Below, piece by piece: positions 34,461 through 43,185 of a DNA stretch of 60,494 nucleotides (position 1 is the first letter of the stretch; the number at the start of each line of letters is the position of its first letter). The translations under genes and the position numbers were made by a program. The notes beneath the pieces are model-generated. The model searched no databases. It saw only the letters and a program-made list of their open reading frames with translations, and was not told where the DNA came from. This DNA comes from JANLTP01 sp031363055 (GTDB lineage Bacteria; Pseudomonadota; Gammaproteobacteria; Burkholderiales; Burkholderiaceae_E): positions 1-60,494 of the forward strand of contig JANLTP010000026.1 in assembly GCA_031363055.1 (NCBI GenBank). Reading direction: 5' to 3'.

Positions 34461-35921
34461 TCAATCGTGCTTGATGGCGATCGTCTTGAGTTGGGTAAAT
34501 CCGTAGAGTGCTTCGAAGCCCTTCTCGCGACCGTAGCCGCTTTGCTTGACGCCGCCAAACGGTAATTCGACACCGCCGCCTGCGCCGTAATTGTTGATGA
34601 ACACCTGGCCGGCGCGGAGCTTCCGAGCCAGGCGCATCTGGCGAGCGCCGTCGGACGTCCAGACGCCGGCAATGAGGCCGTAGTCGCTGTCATTGGCCAT
34701 ACTCAGTGCCTCGTTCTCGTTCGCAAACGACGTCACGACCAGCACCGGACCGAAAATTTCCTGGCACGACAATTTATGGTTGGCAGGTACATTGTCGAGC
34801 AACACCGGCGCCTGATAAAAACCTTCACTCGGTGCATCGTCGACAATCTGGCCCTGGGCGGCAAAGCTCAAGCCGTCGGATTGAGCGTCCGACAGGAAGT
34901 CCCAGACGCGCTGCAATTGTTTGCGCGAGACCAGTGGCCCGAGCTCCAGATCCAGAGCGGCCGGGCCGGCGCGCAAGCCGCTGAACACTTCGGCCAGTTG
35001 CGCGACCAATCGTTCCTTGATCGAGTGTTCCACCAGAATGCGGCTGCCTGCCGAACAGGTCTGACCGGCGTTCTGGATGATTGCGTTGACCAACACCGGC
35101 ACCGCGACCTCGATGTCGGCATCGGCAAACACCAGTTGCGGCGATTTGCCACCCAACTCGAGCGTAACCGGGCAATAATGTGCAGCGGCCGATTGCGCCA
35201 CTTTGCGACCGGTTTCGGGCGAGCCAGTGAACGAAATATGATCAATGCCGATGTGATCGGCCAAGGCTTGGCCGGCCTCCCAGCCATAGCCGGTGACGAT
35301 ATTCAATGCACCGGGTGGAAATCCTACTTCCGCAGCCAATTCGGCAACGCGCAGCAGCGACAGGCAGGCATCTTCTGCAGGCTTGACCACGCTGGCGTTA
35401 CCAGCCGCCAGCGCCGCACCCACCGAACGGCCGAATATCTGCATCGGGTAATTCCACGGGATGATATGTCCGGTGACGCCGTGTGGTTCACGAATGGTCA
35501 TCACGGTGTAGCCGTTTTGATAGGGTAGGGTCTGGCCGTGTAATTTATCGGCGGCGCCGGCGTAGTACTCGAAGTATCGGGCCAGCGCAATCGCATCGGC
35601 GCGGGCCTGACGCAAGGGCTTGCCGGTGTCTTGAGATTCGATTGCGGCGAGTTCGTCGACACACTCAAGCACACGCTGTGACCACTTCACAAGCAGCCGG
35701 GCGCGCTCGAGCGCCGAGAACTTTCCCCAGGGTCCTTCAAAAGCGGTGCGCGAGGAGACCACCGCGCGATCGATTTCGAGCCGACCGGCTCGTGCAATTT
35801 CGGCGAACATCTGACCGTTGGAAGGATCAATCACGGCGATGGTTTCGCCGCTCACCGAGTCAATGGCGTGATTGTCAATAAACATGCGTACGTTTCGACG
35901 CGACAGGTTTTCGATCTGCAT
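34461..35921 (-). CDS. NAD(P)-dependent aldehyde dehydrogenase
   Basis: 486 residues, complete. Oxidises an aldehyde to the acid. GVTGHIIPWNYPMQ (oxyanion Asn), SVVKPAEDACLSLL, FTGSPETGRKVAQ, catalytic E255 in LELGGKSPQLVF and C289 in QNAGQTCSAGSRI, and LSCQEIFGPVLVV near the end. This falls in the betaine aldehyde / gamma-aminobutyraldehyde-type group, but the substrate cannot be fixed from sequence alone. A second in-frame Met at residue 13 (MFIDN) matches the usual family start better and may be the real one. It is a lone gene between hemY and ppa. Confidence 0.92.
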   Translation of the reverse strand: MQIENLSRRNVRMFIDNHAIDSVSGETIAVIDPSNGQMFAEIARAGRLEIDRAVVSSRTAFEGPWGKFSALERARLLVKWSQRVLECVDELAAIESQDTGKPLRQARADAIALARYFEYYAGAADKLHGQTLPYQNGYTVMTIREPHGVTGHIIPWNYPMQIFGRSVGAALAAGNASVVKPAEDACLSLLRVAELAAEVGFPPGALNIVTGYGWEAGQALADHIGIDHISFTGSPETGRKVAQSAAAHYCPVTLELGGKSPQLVFADADIEVAVPVLVNAIIQNAGQTCSAGSRILVEHSIKERLVAQLAEVFSGLRAGPAALDLELGPLVSRKQLQRVWDFLSDAQSDGLSFAAQGQIVDDAPSEGFYQAPVLLDNVPANHKLSCQEIFGPVLVVTSFANENEALSMANDSDYGLIAGVWTSDGARQMRLARKLRAGQVFINNYGAGGGVELPFGGVKQSGYGREKGFEALYGFTQLKTIAIKHD

Positions 35922-35993
35922 GGAGTGCGGCCCTGAAGAATTGAGTTACCCGGCGAATTATGCCTCGGCTTAAAATCAATGTTGAATCTTGGC

Positions 35994-36035
35994 AACCTGA
36001 CGTTCAATCCTCGTAACCTGACCTTCAATCCTCGT
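35994..36035 (+). repeat. 2 x 21-bp tandem repeat in the ppa leader
   Basis: AACCTGACGTTCAATCCTCGT at 35994-36014 and AACCTGACCTTCAATCCTCGT at 36015-36035 differ by one base, and a partial third copy (AACCC) follows. It lies 50 nt upstream of ppa, in the 164-bp gap between the divergent aldehyde dehydrogenase and ppa. Confidence 0.9.
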
Positions 36036-36085
36036 AACCCAAACGCGCTTATCCCGAAATAACCCTACCACTTAAAGGCTGAACC

Positions 36086-36634
36086 ATGAATCTGGATCGA
36101 GTTGACTCGGGGCGCGATGTTCCGAATGAATTTAACGTCATCATCGAAATTCCGATGCATTCCGATCCCATCAAATACGAAGTCGACAAGGATACTGGCG
36201 CCTTGTTTGTCGATCGCTTCATGTCAACCGCCATGCGTTATCCCTGCAACTACGGTTATGTGCCACGCACCATTGCCGGTGACGGTGATCCGGTCGATGT
36301 CTTGGTGGTCGCACCTTTTGCCGTTACCACCGGCGCGGTAATTCGCTGCCGAACCATTGGGGTGCTGCAGATGCAGGATGAGGCCGGCAGCGATGCGAAA
36401 TTGATTGCCGTGCCGATCGAAAAGGTTTTGCCGATCTACAAGAACCTCAAAGACATCAACGATCTGGCAATCGAGCGGCGTGCCCAAATTCAGCACTTTT
36501 TCGAGCATTACAAGGATCTCGAGGCCGGCAAATGGGTCAAGGTGCTGGGCTGGGGAGGTGTCGCCGAAGCCCAGGCCGAAATCGTCGATGGCATCGCCCG
36601 ATACAACGGTGCCAGCGAAAAGCCGAGGTTCTAG
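36086..36634 (+). CDS. ppa: inorganic pyrophosphatase
   Basis: Hydrolyses the pyrophosphate released by biosynthesis. 182 residues, the usual family I size. EFNVIIEIPMHSDPIKYEVDK, YPCNYGYVPRTIAGDGDPVDVLV with the metal-binding signature DGDPVDV, and VLPIYKNLKDI. It converges on the FemAB-like gene; the 36 bases between hold no convincing terminator. A 2 x 21-bp repeat sits in its leader. Confidence 0.97.
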   Translation: MNLDRVDSGRDVPNEFNVIIEIPMHSDPIKYEVDKDTGALFVDRFMSTAMRYPCNYGYVPRTIAGDGDPVDVLVVAPFAVTTGAVIRCRTIGVLQMQDEAGSDAKLIAVPIEKVLPIYKNLKDINDLAIERRAQIQHFFEHYKDLEAGKWVKVLGWGGVAEAQAEIVDGIARYNGASEKPRF

Positions 36635-36670
36635 CCGAAATCGCTTGCTGTCGGGTGCAACAACCCACGG

Positions 36671-37825
36671 CTAGCTGATCGAGCCCTGCTTGAAAGCTGT
36701 GTGCTCGTTCAATTCATCGAGATAACCGTCGATCGCGGTTCGCTCGCGTTCGAGAAAGCGATCGACCGCATCCAGAAACGCCGGTTCGCTGAGCCAATGA
36801 GCTGAGCTGGTCTGCACCGGCTGAAAGCCGCGCGCCAATTTATGTTCACCCTGAGCGCCGCCTTCAACGACTTGCAGACCGAGTTCGATGGCTGCCTCGA
36901 TTGATTGATAAAACGCCAGTTCGAAATGCAGGCAGGGGACATACTCGAGCGCACCCCAGTAGCGGCCGTAAATGCGCTCGGAGTCGCACAGCAACAAGCT
37001 GCTGGCAATCGGCTTTTGATCGCGACTGGCGATCGTGAGCAGGCAATGCTGCGGCAAAACGTCGCCCAGTCCGCGAAAGAACGCCTCATTCAGATACGGC
37101 GTTGAGTGATGGGCCGAATAGGTCGAGTCGTAGCAGCGCCGAAAGAAATGCCAGTGCTGCGGCTCGATGCCCTTGCCGGCTAAGCGCACCACCGTGACCC
37201 CGGCCTCCTGAATTTTGCGGCGTTCGGCACGGATCTTCTTGCGCTTGGGCTGCGCCAGGCTGGCCAGAAACGCCTCGAAGTTCGCGTAGTTCTGATTACG
37301 CCAGTGAAATTGCACGCCGTTACGACGCAGCAAGTGCAGGGAATCAAGCGCCGGCCAATCCTCGTCGTTCGGATAAAGCAGGTGCAAGGACGACACCTCG
37401 AGCTTCTTGACCAGCGTCAACATGCCTCGAATCAACGCTTGCCGGGCCAATGGGTCGTGGGCCAGCAGTCGCGGGCCGGTGATCGGGGTAAACGGAATGG
37501 CACTCAAGAGTTTCGGATAGTAGGCCAGGCCGTTGCGCCGGTAGGCGTCGGCCCAGCTCCAGTCAAAAACATATTCGCCGTAGGAATGTGATTTCAGGTA
37601 GAGCGGGGCGGCCGCCACCAGCCGGTTTTGCGCATCGCGCAAGATAATGTGTTGTGGCTGCCAGCCGGTATTGCCGCCGACACAGCCGGTTTTCTCGAGC
37701 AGGTGTAAATATTCATGGCTCAGAAACGGTAGACAGCCCGGTGTTTGGGATAGCAGGGAATTCCATTCGGGCGCACCGACCCTACCCAAGCCATCAAGAA
37801 CCTGCATGCGATAATCTGTCTTCAA
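36671..37825 (-). CDS. FemAB-like / GNAT-fold acyltransferase (PF04339 type)
   Basis: 384 residues. EWNSLLSQTPGCLPFLSHEYLHLLEKTGCVGGNTGWQP at the start, APLYLKSHSYGEYVFDWSWADAYRRNGLAYYPKLL, KRKKIRAERRKIQEAG, and WGALEYVPCLHFELAFYQSIEAAIELGL are hallmarks of the peptidogalycan-biosynthesis/FemAB-like family, which has tandem GNAT folds. The biochemical activity is not known. It converges on ppa and diverges from nadE with 31 bases between starts, so the nadE promoter must overlap it. Confidence 0.88.
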   Translation of the reverse strand: MKTDYRMQVLDGLGRVGAPEWNSLLSQTPGCLPFLSHEYLHLLEKTGCVGGNTGWQPQHIILRDAQNRLVAAAPLYLKSHSYGEYVFDWSWADAYRRNGLAYYPKLLSAIPFTPITGPRLLAHDPLARQALIRGMLTLVKKLEVSSLHLLYPNDEDWPALDSLHLLRRNGVQFHWRNQNYANFEAFLASLAQPKRKKIRAERRKIQEAGVTVVRLAGKGIEPQHWHFFRRCYDSTYSAHHSTPYLNEAFFRGLGDVLPQHCLLTIASRDQKPIASSLLLCDSERIYGRYWGALEYVPCLHFELAFYQSIEAAIELGLQVVEGGAQGEHKLARGFQPVQTSSAHWLSEPAFLDAVDRFLERERTAIDGYLDELNEHTAFKQGSIS

Positions 37826-37856
37826 AAGAGTTCCGTTAGAAGCCGTAGAGTCAAAT

Positions 37857-39473
37857 ATGCAAATCGCCGTTGCTCAATTGAATCAAACTGTCGGTGCATT
37901 TTCTGCAAATGCCGACCGAATCATTGCGGCTGCCCATCGCGCGGAGAATCACGGCGCTCGCATTCTACTGACCCCGGAGCTGTCGCTGACTGGCTATCCG
38001 CCCGAGGATCTGCTTTTGCGCGATGCGTTCTTCAGTCGCTGTGAGACCGAGCTCAAACGTATTGGTGAGGCAACGGCGGGGCTGGATCTGCATATTCTGG
38101 TCGGCCATCCGCTCAAACAAAACGGTGTCCGATTCAACTGCGCCAGTGTTTTTCATCGAGGCGCGGTGACCGGTGTCTATTCGAAACACGAACTACCCAA
38201 TTACGACGTCTTTGACGAGGACCGTTATTTTTCGCCCGGCGACGATGCGCTGGTGTTCGCCGTCGACGGGGTCCAGTTCGGTGTCGTTATTTGTGAAGAC
38301 TTCTGGTTTGCGTTCGCGCCACAAGCCGCGCAGGCCAAGGGCGCTCAGGTATTGCTAGCCCTGAATGCTTCGCCGTTTCATATGAACAAACAGCATGTCC
38401 GGCTCGATACGGCCCGCGAACATGTCAGCCGGCTCGGCATGCCGATCATCGCCGCCAACCTAGCGGGCGGACAGGACGAACTCGTGTTCGATGGCTTGTC
38501 GTTCGCGCTGAACCGTCGCGGCCAATTGGCAGTGCAGGCGCAAGCGTTTGCCGAAGACCTGATGCTGGTCGAACTCCAGCAGGATTCCTCGGGCATTGAT
38601 TTGCTCGGCTCGCCGGTTCATGCGACCCCCGATCTCGAGCAGCAAATCTATTCGGCGTTGGTCCTGGGTGTGCGCGACTATCTGGGCAAGAACGGTTTTC
38701 CCGGTGCATTGCTGGGCCTCTCGGGTGGCATCGACTCGGCGCTGACCTTGGCCATCGCGGTCGACGCATTGGGACCCGACAAGGTACGAGCGATCATGAT
38801 GCCATCGCCCTACACGGCGGAAATATCCTGGATCGATTCGCGCGAAATGGTGGCCAATCTCGGCGTTCGCTATGATGAATTGTCGATTGCGCCGTGCTTT
38901 GATGCGTTCAAGTCGACGCTGGCCAACGATTTTCGCGGCCTGCCTGAAGACACCGCCGAAGAAAATATTCAAGCGCGGATTCGCGGCACCTTGCTGATGG
39001 CGCTGTCGAACAAGCACGGTTCAATTGTGCTGACCACGGGCAACAAAAGTGAAATGGCGGTCGGCTACTGCACCTTGTATGGCGACATGGCCGGTGGTTT
39101 CGCGGTCATCAAGGACATTGCCAAAACCATGGTGTACCGGCTTTCGCGCTATCGCAACACGCTGTCGCCGGTCATTCCGGAGCGAATCATCACGCGGGCA
39201 CCCAGCGCTGAACTGCGGCCCGATCAGACCGACCAGGATTCGTTGCCGCTTTATGAGGTGCTTGACGGTATCATGCAGCGATACATGGAGAACAACCAGA
39301 GCATCGAGGAAATCGTCGCCAGCGGCTATGATGAAAGTGCTGTTCGGCAGGTCACGCGACTGATCCGGATCAATGAGTACAAACGGCGCCAGGCGCCGAT
39401 TGGCATCCGGGTAACCCAGCGAGCGTTCGGTCGAGACTGGCGATATCCGATTACTTCCGGTTTCAGGGATTGA
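37857..39473 (+). CDS. nadE: NAD+ synthase, glutamine-dependent
   Basis: Amidates nicotinic acid adenine dinucleotide. 538 residues with two domains. The nitrilase-type glutaminase (1-260) shows the triad E41 (LTPELSLTGYPPEDLL), K110 (YSKHELPNY) and C146 (VVICEDFWF). The synthetase (about 265-538) has the ATP loop SGGIDSALT (289-297), TTGNKSEMAVGYCTLYGDMAG and RAPSAELRPDQTDQDSLPLYE. glnB follows 76 bases downstream, a common proteobacterial pairing that matters because PII proteins can act on NAD synthase in some bacteria. Confidence 0.97.
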   Translation: MQIAVAQLNQTVGAFSANADRIIAAAHRAENHGARILLTPELSLTGYPPEDLLLRDAFFSRCETELKRIGEATAGLDLHILVGHPLKQNGVRFNCASVFHRGAVTGVYSKHELPNYDVFDEDRYFSPGDDALVFAVDGVQFGVVICEDFWFAFAPQAAQAKGAQVLLALNASPFHMNKQHVRLDTAREHVSRLGMPIIAANLAGGQDELVFDGLSFALNRRGQLAVQAQAFAEDLMLVELQQDSSGIDLLGSPVHATPDLEQQIYSALVLGVRDYLGKNGFPGALLGLSGGIDSALTLAIAVDALGPDKVRAIMMPSPYTAEISWIDSREMVANLGVRYDELSIAPCFDAFKSTLANDFRGLPEDTAEENIQARIRGTLLMALSNKHGSIVLTTGNKSEMAVGYCTLYGDMAGGFAVIKDIAKTMVYRLSRYRNTLSPVIPERIITRAPSAELRPDQTDQDSLPLYEVLDGIMQRYMENNQSIEEIVASGYDESAVRQVTRLIRINEYKRRQAPIGIRVTQRAFGRDWRYPITSGFRD

Positions 39474-39502
39474 GCGCCTGTTCACAGAACTCAGGCTGGC
39501 GC

Positions 39503-39544
39503 ACTGGATTCATACTGGTAATTTACTGGTCATTACTTGAGGTA
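39503..39544 (+). repeat. degenerate ~11-bp tandem repeat upstream of glnB
   Basis: ACTGGATTCAT, ACTGGTAATTT, ACTGGTCATT and ACTTGAGGTA follow each other directly in front of the glnB start. The final unit contains the GAGG ribosome site. It may be an operator array or slippage sequence. Confidence 0.55.
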
Positions 39545-39549
39545 AGACA

Positions 39550-39888
39550 ATGAAACGAATCACCGCGATCATCAAGCCCTTCAAGTTGGACGAAGTACGT
39601 GAAGCGCTGGCGGAAGTCGGCGTTACCGGCCTGACGGTGACTGAAGTCAAGGGATTCGGTCGTCAGAAGGGCCACACCGAGCTTTATCGTGGCGCCGAGT
39701 ATGTCGTCGACTTTTTGCCCAAGGTCAAAGTCGAAGTCATCCTGCCCGACAAGCAGACGGAACAGGCGATCGAGGCCATTGTCAAGGCAGCCCGTACCGG
39801 TCGCATTGGCGATGGCAAGATTTTTGTTTCGCAGGTCACCGAAGTCGTTCGTATTCGAACCGGCGAAACCGGCGAAGCCGCGATCTGA
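39550..39888 (+). CDS. glnB: nitrogen regulatory protein P-II
   Basis: 112 residues, full length. MKRITAIIKPFKLDEVREAL, the T-loop GHTELYRGAEYVVDFLPK with uridylylated Y51, and IGDGKIFVSQVTEVVRIRTGE binding ATP/2-oxoglutarate. Sequence and nadE neighbourhood favour GlnB over GlnK; no amtB is adjacent. GAGG lies 9 nt ahead of the ATG. Confidence 0.96.
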   Translation: MKRITAIIKPFKLDEVREALAEVGVTGLTVTEVKGFGRQKGHTELYRGAEYVVDFLPKVKVEVILPDKQTEQAIEAIVKAARTGRIGDGKIFVSQVTEVVRIRTGETGEAAI

Positions 39889-39906
39889 GCCGCCGAATGA
39901 CCAAAC

Positions 39907-39970
39907 CTGCGAGCGACCGAATCCGCGACCTACTGAATTCGCGCGCTACCGAATCTGCGAGTTACGCCTG
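39907..39970 (+). repeat. 4 x 16-bp degenerate tandem repeat behind glnB
   Basis: Units CTGCGAGCGACCGAAT, CCGCGACCTACTGAAT, TCGCGCGCTACCGAAT and CTGCGAGTTACGCCTG sit end to end, beginning 18 nt after the glnB stop. The consensus resembles CYGCGASCKACYGAAT and is C-rich on the glnB sense strand. Confidence 0.8.
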
Positions 39971-40005
39971 TACCTGAGAATGCCAGCCCGACTAATGGTC
40001 CATTC

Positions 40006-40737
40006 ATGACGCCGACCTTCGTACTGGTGCATGGTGCCTGGCACGGTTCCTGGTGCTGGGACACCGTCGCGCAGGCGTTGCGTGATCGTGGCGCTCGGGT
40101 TTATTCCCCCAGCCTGACCGGGCTTGCGGAACGAGCCCACTTGATGAGTCCCTCGGTGGGTTTGGCGACCCATGTTCAGGATGTGTTGAGCCTCATTGAA
40201 TTCGAGCGTCTCGACGGTTGTATCCTGGTTGGACATAGTTACGCCGGCAATATCCTGACGGCTGTCGCCGATCAATTGCGCGAGCGGGTAGGGCACTATG
40301 TTTATCTTGATGCGGTGGTACCTGGGGACGATGAAACCCGTTGGGCCTGGAACCAATTTCATCAGCCTGCTGATCGCCAGGCGCGCTTGGCCAGTATTCA
40401 GAATGCCGGCGGTGGCACAGTATTGCCGGTGCCTCGAGCGGAAGTTTTCGGCTTGCGCACACCTGAGCAAATCCGGTTTGTGCAGGCGCGTCTAACGCCC
40501 ATGCCGGCCGCGACCTACACCGATGTACTGACGTTCAAGCACGGTGGGTCCAGCGGCTTGAGAAGGTCGTATGTTGCCGGCGTTTCGCCGCGCTTCCCGC
40601 CGATGCAGGCTGTGCATGAGCGACTACGCGTTAGCGACGGATGGCATTATCACGAGCTGGCCGGCGGTCATGATCTGATGATCACTGAACCGGACAAACT
40701 GGCTGAGTGGCTCTGGCTTTTGCGCAGCCATGCGTGA
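40006..40737 (+). CDS. alpha/beta hydrolase (MES/hydroxynitrile lyase-like)
   Basis: 243 residues. TFVLVHGAWHGSWCWDTVAQAL gives the oxyanion region, S78 lies in GHSYAG, and H222 in GGHDLMITEPDKLAEWL. The full pattern is that of the small esterases related to plant methyl esterases and hydroxynitrile lyases (EstC-like). The substrate is unknown. It lies 117 bases behind glnB and converges on the DUF4126 gene. Confidence 0.88.
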   Translation: MTPTFVLVHGAWHGSWCWDTVAQALRDRGARVYSPSLTGLAERAHLMSPSVGLATHVQDVLSLIEFERLDGCILVGHSYAGNILTAVADQLRERVGHYVYLDAVVPGDDETRWAWNQFHQPADRQARLASIQNAGGGTVLPVPRAEVFGLRTPEQIRFVQARLTPMPAATYTDVLTFKHGGSSGLRRSYVAGVSPRFPPMQAVHERLRVSDGWHYHELAGGHDLMITEPDKLAEWLWLLRSHA

Positions 40738-40773
40738 CCCGGGCGCTCGTCCGGAGGTTCGTCCTAGCGCTTC

Positions 40774-41409
40774 TTAACCGATTGCCTGCCCAGCAGGCGG
40801 CTCGCTGGCGGCGCCCAGACGCTTGACTAAACGGCGAGCGCCGCGAATCAAAAGTCGAAAGACCAGAACCGCGAGCACGAGGAAAATAGCCAGCGCGATC
40901 AGGAAGGCGGTCGGATATTGCGTAGCGAGCCAAGTGCCGCCCACGACCGCGACATCTTCAGTCAATGACAACGCGAGATTCGAGAACGGCTCCGGCGATG
41001 TATTGGCCGCCGCGCGCGTACCGGACTTCGCGAAATGAGTGGTTGCCGTCAGCGAGCCGCCAAGCAATGCGGCGGCGGCCGTGATGGCCATACCCGAGTC
41101 GCCAAACACGGCGGCTGCGAGCGCTGCACCTGCCGGAATTCGAATGAAGGTGTGCATCGCGTCCCAGACCGAATCAAGCCAGGGTAGCTTGTCAGCGAAC
41201 ATTTCGATCAGCGCCATCAATCCGGCTGAGCCGATCACCAGCGGATGCTGTAACACATGCAAATGTTCCGGCAGCTGCCACCAGTCCAGCGCCCCGGCTG
41301 CACCGAACAGGAAACTGACCAGGTACAGTCGCAGCCCCGCGCCCCAGGCGAGGGCCCCGGCCATCGCCAAATCCGGGATATGCTGCATCACGATTTCGTT
41401 CATTATCAT
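40774..41409 (-). CDS. DUF4126 membrane protein
   Basis: 211 residues with about five hydrophobic segments. WGAGLRLYLVSFLFGAAG, HPLVIGSAGLMALIEMFADKLPWLDSVWDAMHTFIRIPAGA, and SLTATTHFAKSGTRAAANTSPEPFSNLALSLTEDV are typical of DUF4126. Function unknown. The ATG at 41403 is an equally plausible start (MNEIVMQHIPD). It diverges from the DUF3445 gene with 20 bases between starts. Confidence 0.85.
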   Translation of the reverse strand: MIMNEIVMQHIPDLAMAGALAWGAGLRLYLVSFLFGAAGALDWWQLPEHLHVLQHPLVIGSAGLMALIEMFADKLPWLDSVWDAMHTFIRIPAGAALAAAVFGDSGMAITAAAALLGGSLTATTHFAKSGTRAAANTSPEPFSNLALSLTEDVAVVGGTWLATQYPTAFLIALAIFLVLAVLVFRLLIRGARRLVKRLGAASEPPAGQAIG

Positions 41410-41429
41410 TCCAGTGTGAATTCTTCACG

Positions 41430-42536
41430 ATGAATCCAGCGCCCAACGGGCCAGGGTCTTGGAACAGAGACGCCACATGGCCGGCGCCTCATCCCGACTT
41501 TAACGCCTACCTGACGACCTCGGTAGACACACCGTTTCCGATCATAAGCCCTTTCTTGATGCGCGGCGATCTGTACAAACTGAACCCGGCACAAGAGCCG
41601 CTGACCCGCCTGGACGGCCAGTATCCTGCCTATGCGCAAGCGAGACTGGCGCTGCTGCAAAATCACGGTTGCCGGTTTCTATCGATTGATCCCGACGATA
41701 CGAGAGACGAGCAGCAACGACTGTCAGCCCTGATCGAAGCGATTCGGCGAATCGGACAGTCGGTCGCAGCCGGGCTTCGTGTGACCAGGGTCGGTGCACT
41801 TTGGCAGTTCGACTTTTTGCCGGCCGGATTAACGCTGCAATGGGATGAATGTAACCTCAGGCTGGCCGCGCATCGATCGCAAGATCAAGGTCTGGTTGAT
41901 TGGTTGATGAGTCTCGCGCCTCCTGAATCGACGTTGACGCAGCAAGCCACCAAGCTGCTCGCCTATGCCTGGGCCCTCAGTATGCAGGAAGACTTCGTCC
42001 TGCTTCGAGGTCGAGCTGATCCAGCCGGCCGCGGCCAGCAATTGCTTGCGGAAGCCCTGTTGGTGAGTTTTCCAAGTGGCTGGCAGCCGTACGATAAATT
42101 GGGACTTAGTTTCTCGCAAATTCATCTGCCGGTCGCCGACAGCGACGATCTGCAACGCGCCAGCTCACGACTGTCGCAGGCGCTGCTGCACAAAGGACCC
42201 TTTCAGCGTCACGTCTGGACATTGACCGACACGCCGAGGCTGGATCGACCGGCGCTGCCGGCAAGGAAGGGCTCGGACCCCGCAGAATCGGCGGAATCCG
42301 CCCAGGCATTGCACTCAATCTGGTTTCGCTGTGAGCGCCAGACAACATTGGCGTTGCCGGCACAAAATCGGGCGCTTTTCCTGATTCGCACGTACGTCGC
42401 GCCACTGCTCGAGGCAGCGTCTGGCATCGAGCGGCGAGCGGCTCTGGTCAATGCCTTACGGTCGATGTCCGACGAAGTCGTGCGCTACAAAAATCTCGGC
42501 GAACCACGCGAGCGCGTGCTGACGGCTTGGGGTTAA
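41430..42536 (+). CDS. DUF3445 / heme-dependent oxidative N-demethylase-like protein
   Basis: 368 residues. The central motifs SFPSGWQPYDKLGLSFSQIHLPVAD and WFRCERQTTLALPAQNRALFLIRTYVAPL belong to the DUF3445 family, whose characterised members are heme alpha-subunits of the oxidative N-demethylase that removes a methyl group from dimethylamine. The flavin and reductase subunits of that enzyme are not in the window, so the electron source and true substrate are open. The start overlaps the promoter zone of the divergent DUF4126 gene. Confidence 0.85.
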   Translation: MNPAPNGPGSWNRDATWPAPHPDFNAYLTTSVDTPFPIISPFLMRGDLYKLNPAQEPLTRLDGQYPAYAQARLALLQNHGCRFLSIDPDDTRDEQQRLSALIEAIRRIGQSVAAGLRVTRVGALWQFDFLPAGLTLQWDECNLRLAAHRSQDQGLVDWLMSLAPPESTLTQQATKLLAYAWALSMQEDFVLLRGRADPAGRGQQLLAEALLVSFPSGWQPYDKLGLSFSQIHLPVADSDDLQRASSRLSQALLHKGPFQRHVWTLTDTPRLDRPALPARKGSDPAESAESAQALHSIWFRCERQTTLALPAQNRALFLIRTYVAPLLEAASGIERRAALVNALRSMSDEVVRYKNLGEPRERVLTAWG

Positions 42537-42555
42537 TTGCCTGCGAAGAACATTG

Positions 42556-43185
42556 TCAGCGCGGACTCAGCAATACGACCACGGCGCCGGCGCCGCCGTC
42601 ATTCGGTCTGGCCTGGCAAAACGCCAGCACGTCCTGGCGTTGAACCAACCACTTCAGTACTTTGCCCTTGAGTACCGGCTCGCGATTCAGTGAGCCCAAG
42701 CCTTTGCCATGAATGACGCGCACACAGCGCTGATCATTACGAGTGGCGTGCTGCAAAAATTCAACCAGCGCGCTGCGTGCTTCGTCGACCCGCAAGCCGT
42801 GCAGATCGATCTGCGACTTGATCGTCCATTCGCCCTTGCGCAAGCGGCGCACAACGTCTGGGCCGATACCGGGGCGCCGGAACGATAACTGCTCATCGGT
42901 GTCGAGCAGGCTGGCGATATCGATCTCGTCAGACATCGACTGCTCGAGGGCCGCCACTTCATCGGCGGCCCGTTGGCGAGCGACCGGCGCAGTCTTGTGT
43001 CGGCCCAGTGTCGGCTGTCGGACGTCGGGTAAGGGCCGAACATCACCGACCGCCTCGCGAAACACGTTGGCCTCGGCGAGCCGTTGTGCCTCGCGGCGGC
43101 GCTGTTCAGCAGCCTCGTTGGCACGGCGTTGGGCTTCATTGGCCAACCTGGTTTTAAGGCTGGCCAACTCGTCGAATGATTTCAC
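42556..43185 (-). CDS. Smr/MutS2-domain protein
   Basis: 209 residues from a GTG at 43185 that overlaps the trxB stop (GTGA). The N-terminal half is a charged coiled coil (LKTRLANEAQRRANEAAEQRRREAQRL); the Smr domain (about 120-209) has IDLHGLRVDEARSALVEFL and CVRVIHGKGLGS. Smr domains are nucleases or nucleic-acid binders, including mRNA cleavage at collided ribosomes by E. coli SmrB; this layout resembles the SmrA/SmrB group. The longer frame from 43233 starts inside trxB and adds shadow sequence. Confidence 0.9.
   Translation of the reverse strand: MKSFDELASLKTRLANEAQRRANEAAEQRRREAQRLAEANVFREAVGDVRPLPDVRQPTLGRHKTAPVARQRAADEVAALEQSMSDEIDIASLLDTDEQLSFRRPGIGPDVVRRLRKGEWTIKSQIDLHGLRVDEARSALVEFLQHATRNDQRCVRVIHGKGLGSLNREPVLKGKVLKWLVQRQDVLAFCQARPNDGGAGAVVVLLSPR

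Noticed and set aside
36635..36670. GGGT-N6-ACCC hairpin as terminator between ppa and the FemAB-like gene
   Set aside because: Stem of only four pairs with no T-run on either strand.
39490..39515. Sigma54 promoter ahead of glnB
   Set aside because: The TGGC near 39497 has no GC at the required 10-bp distance.
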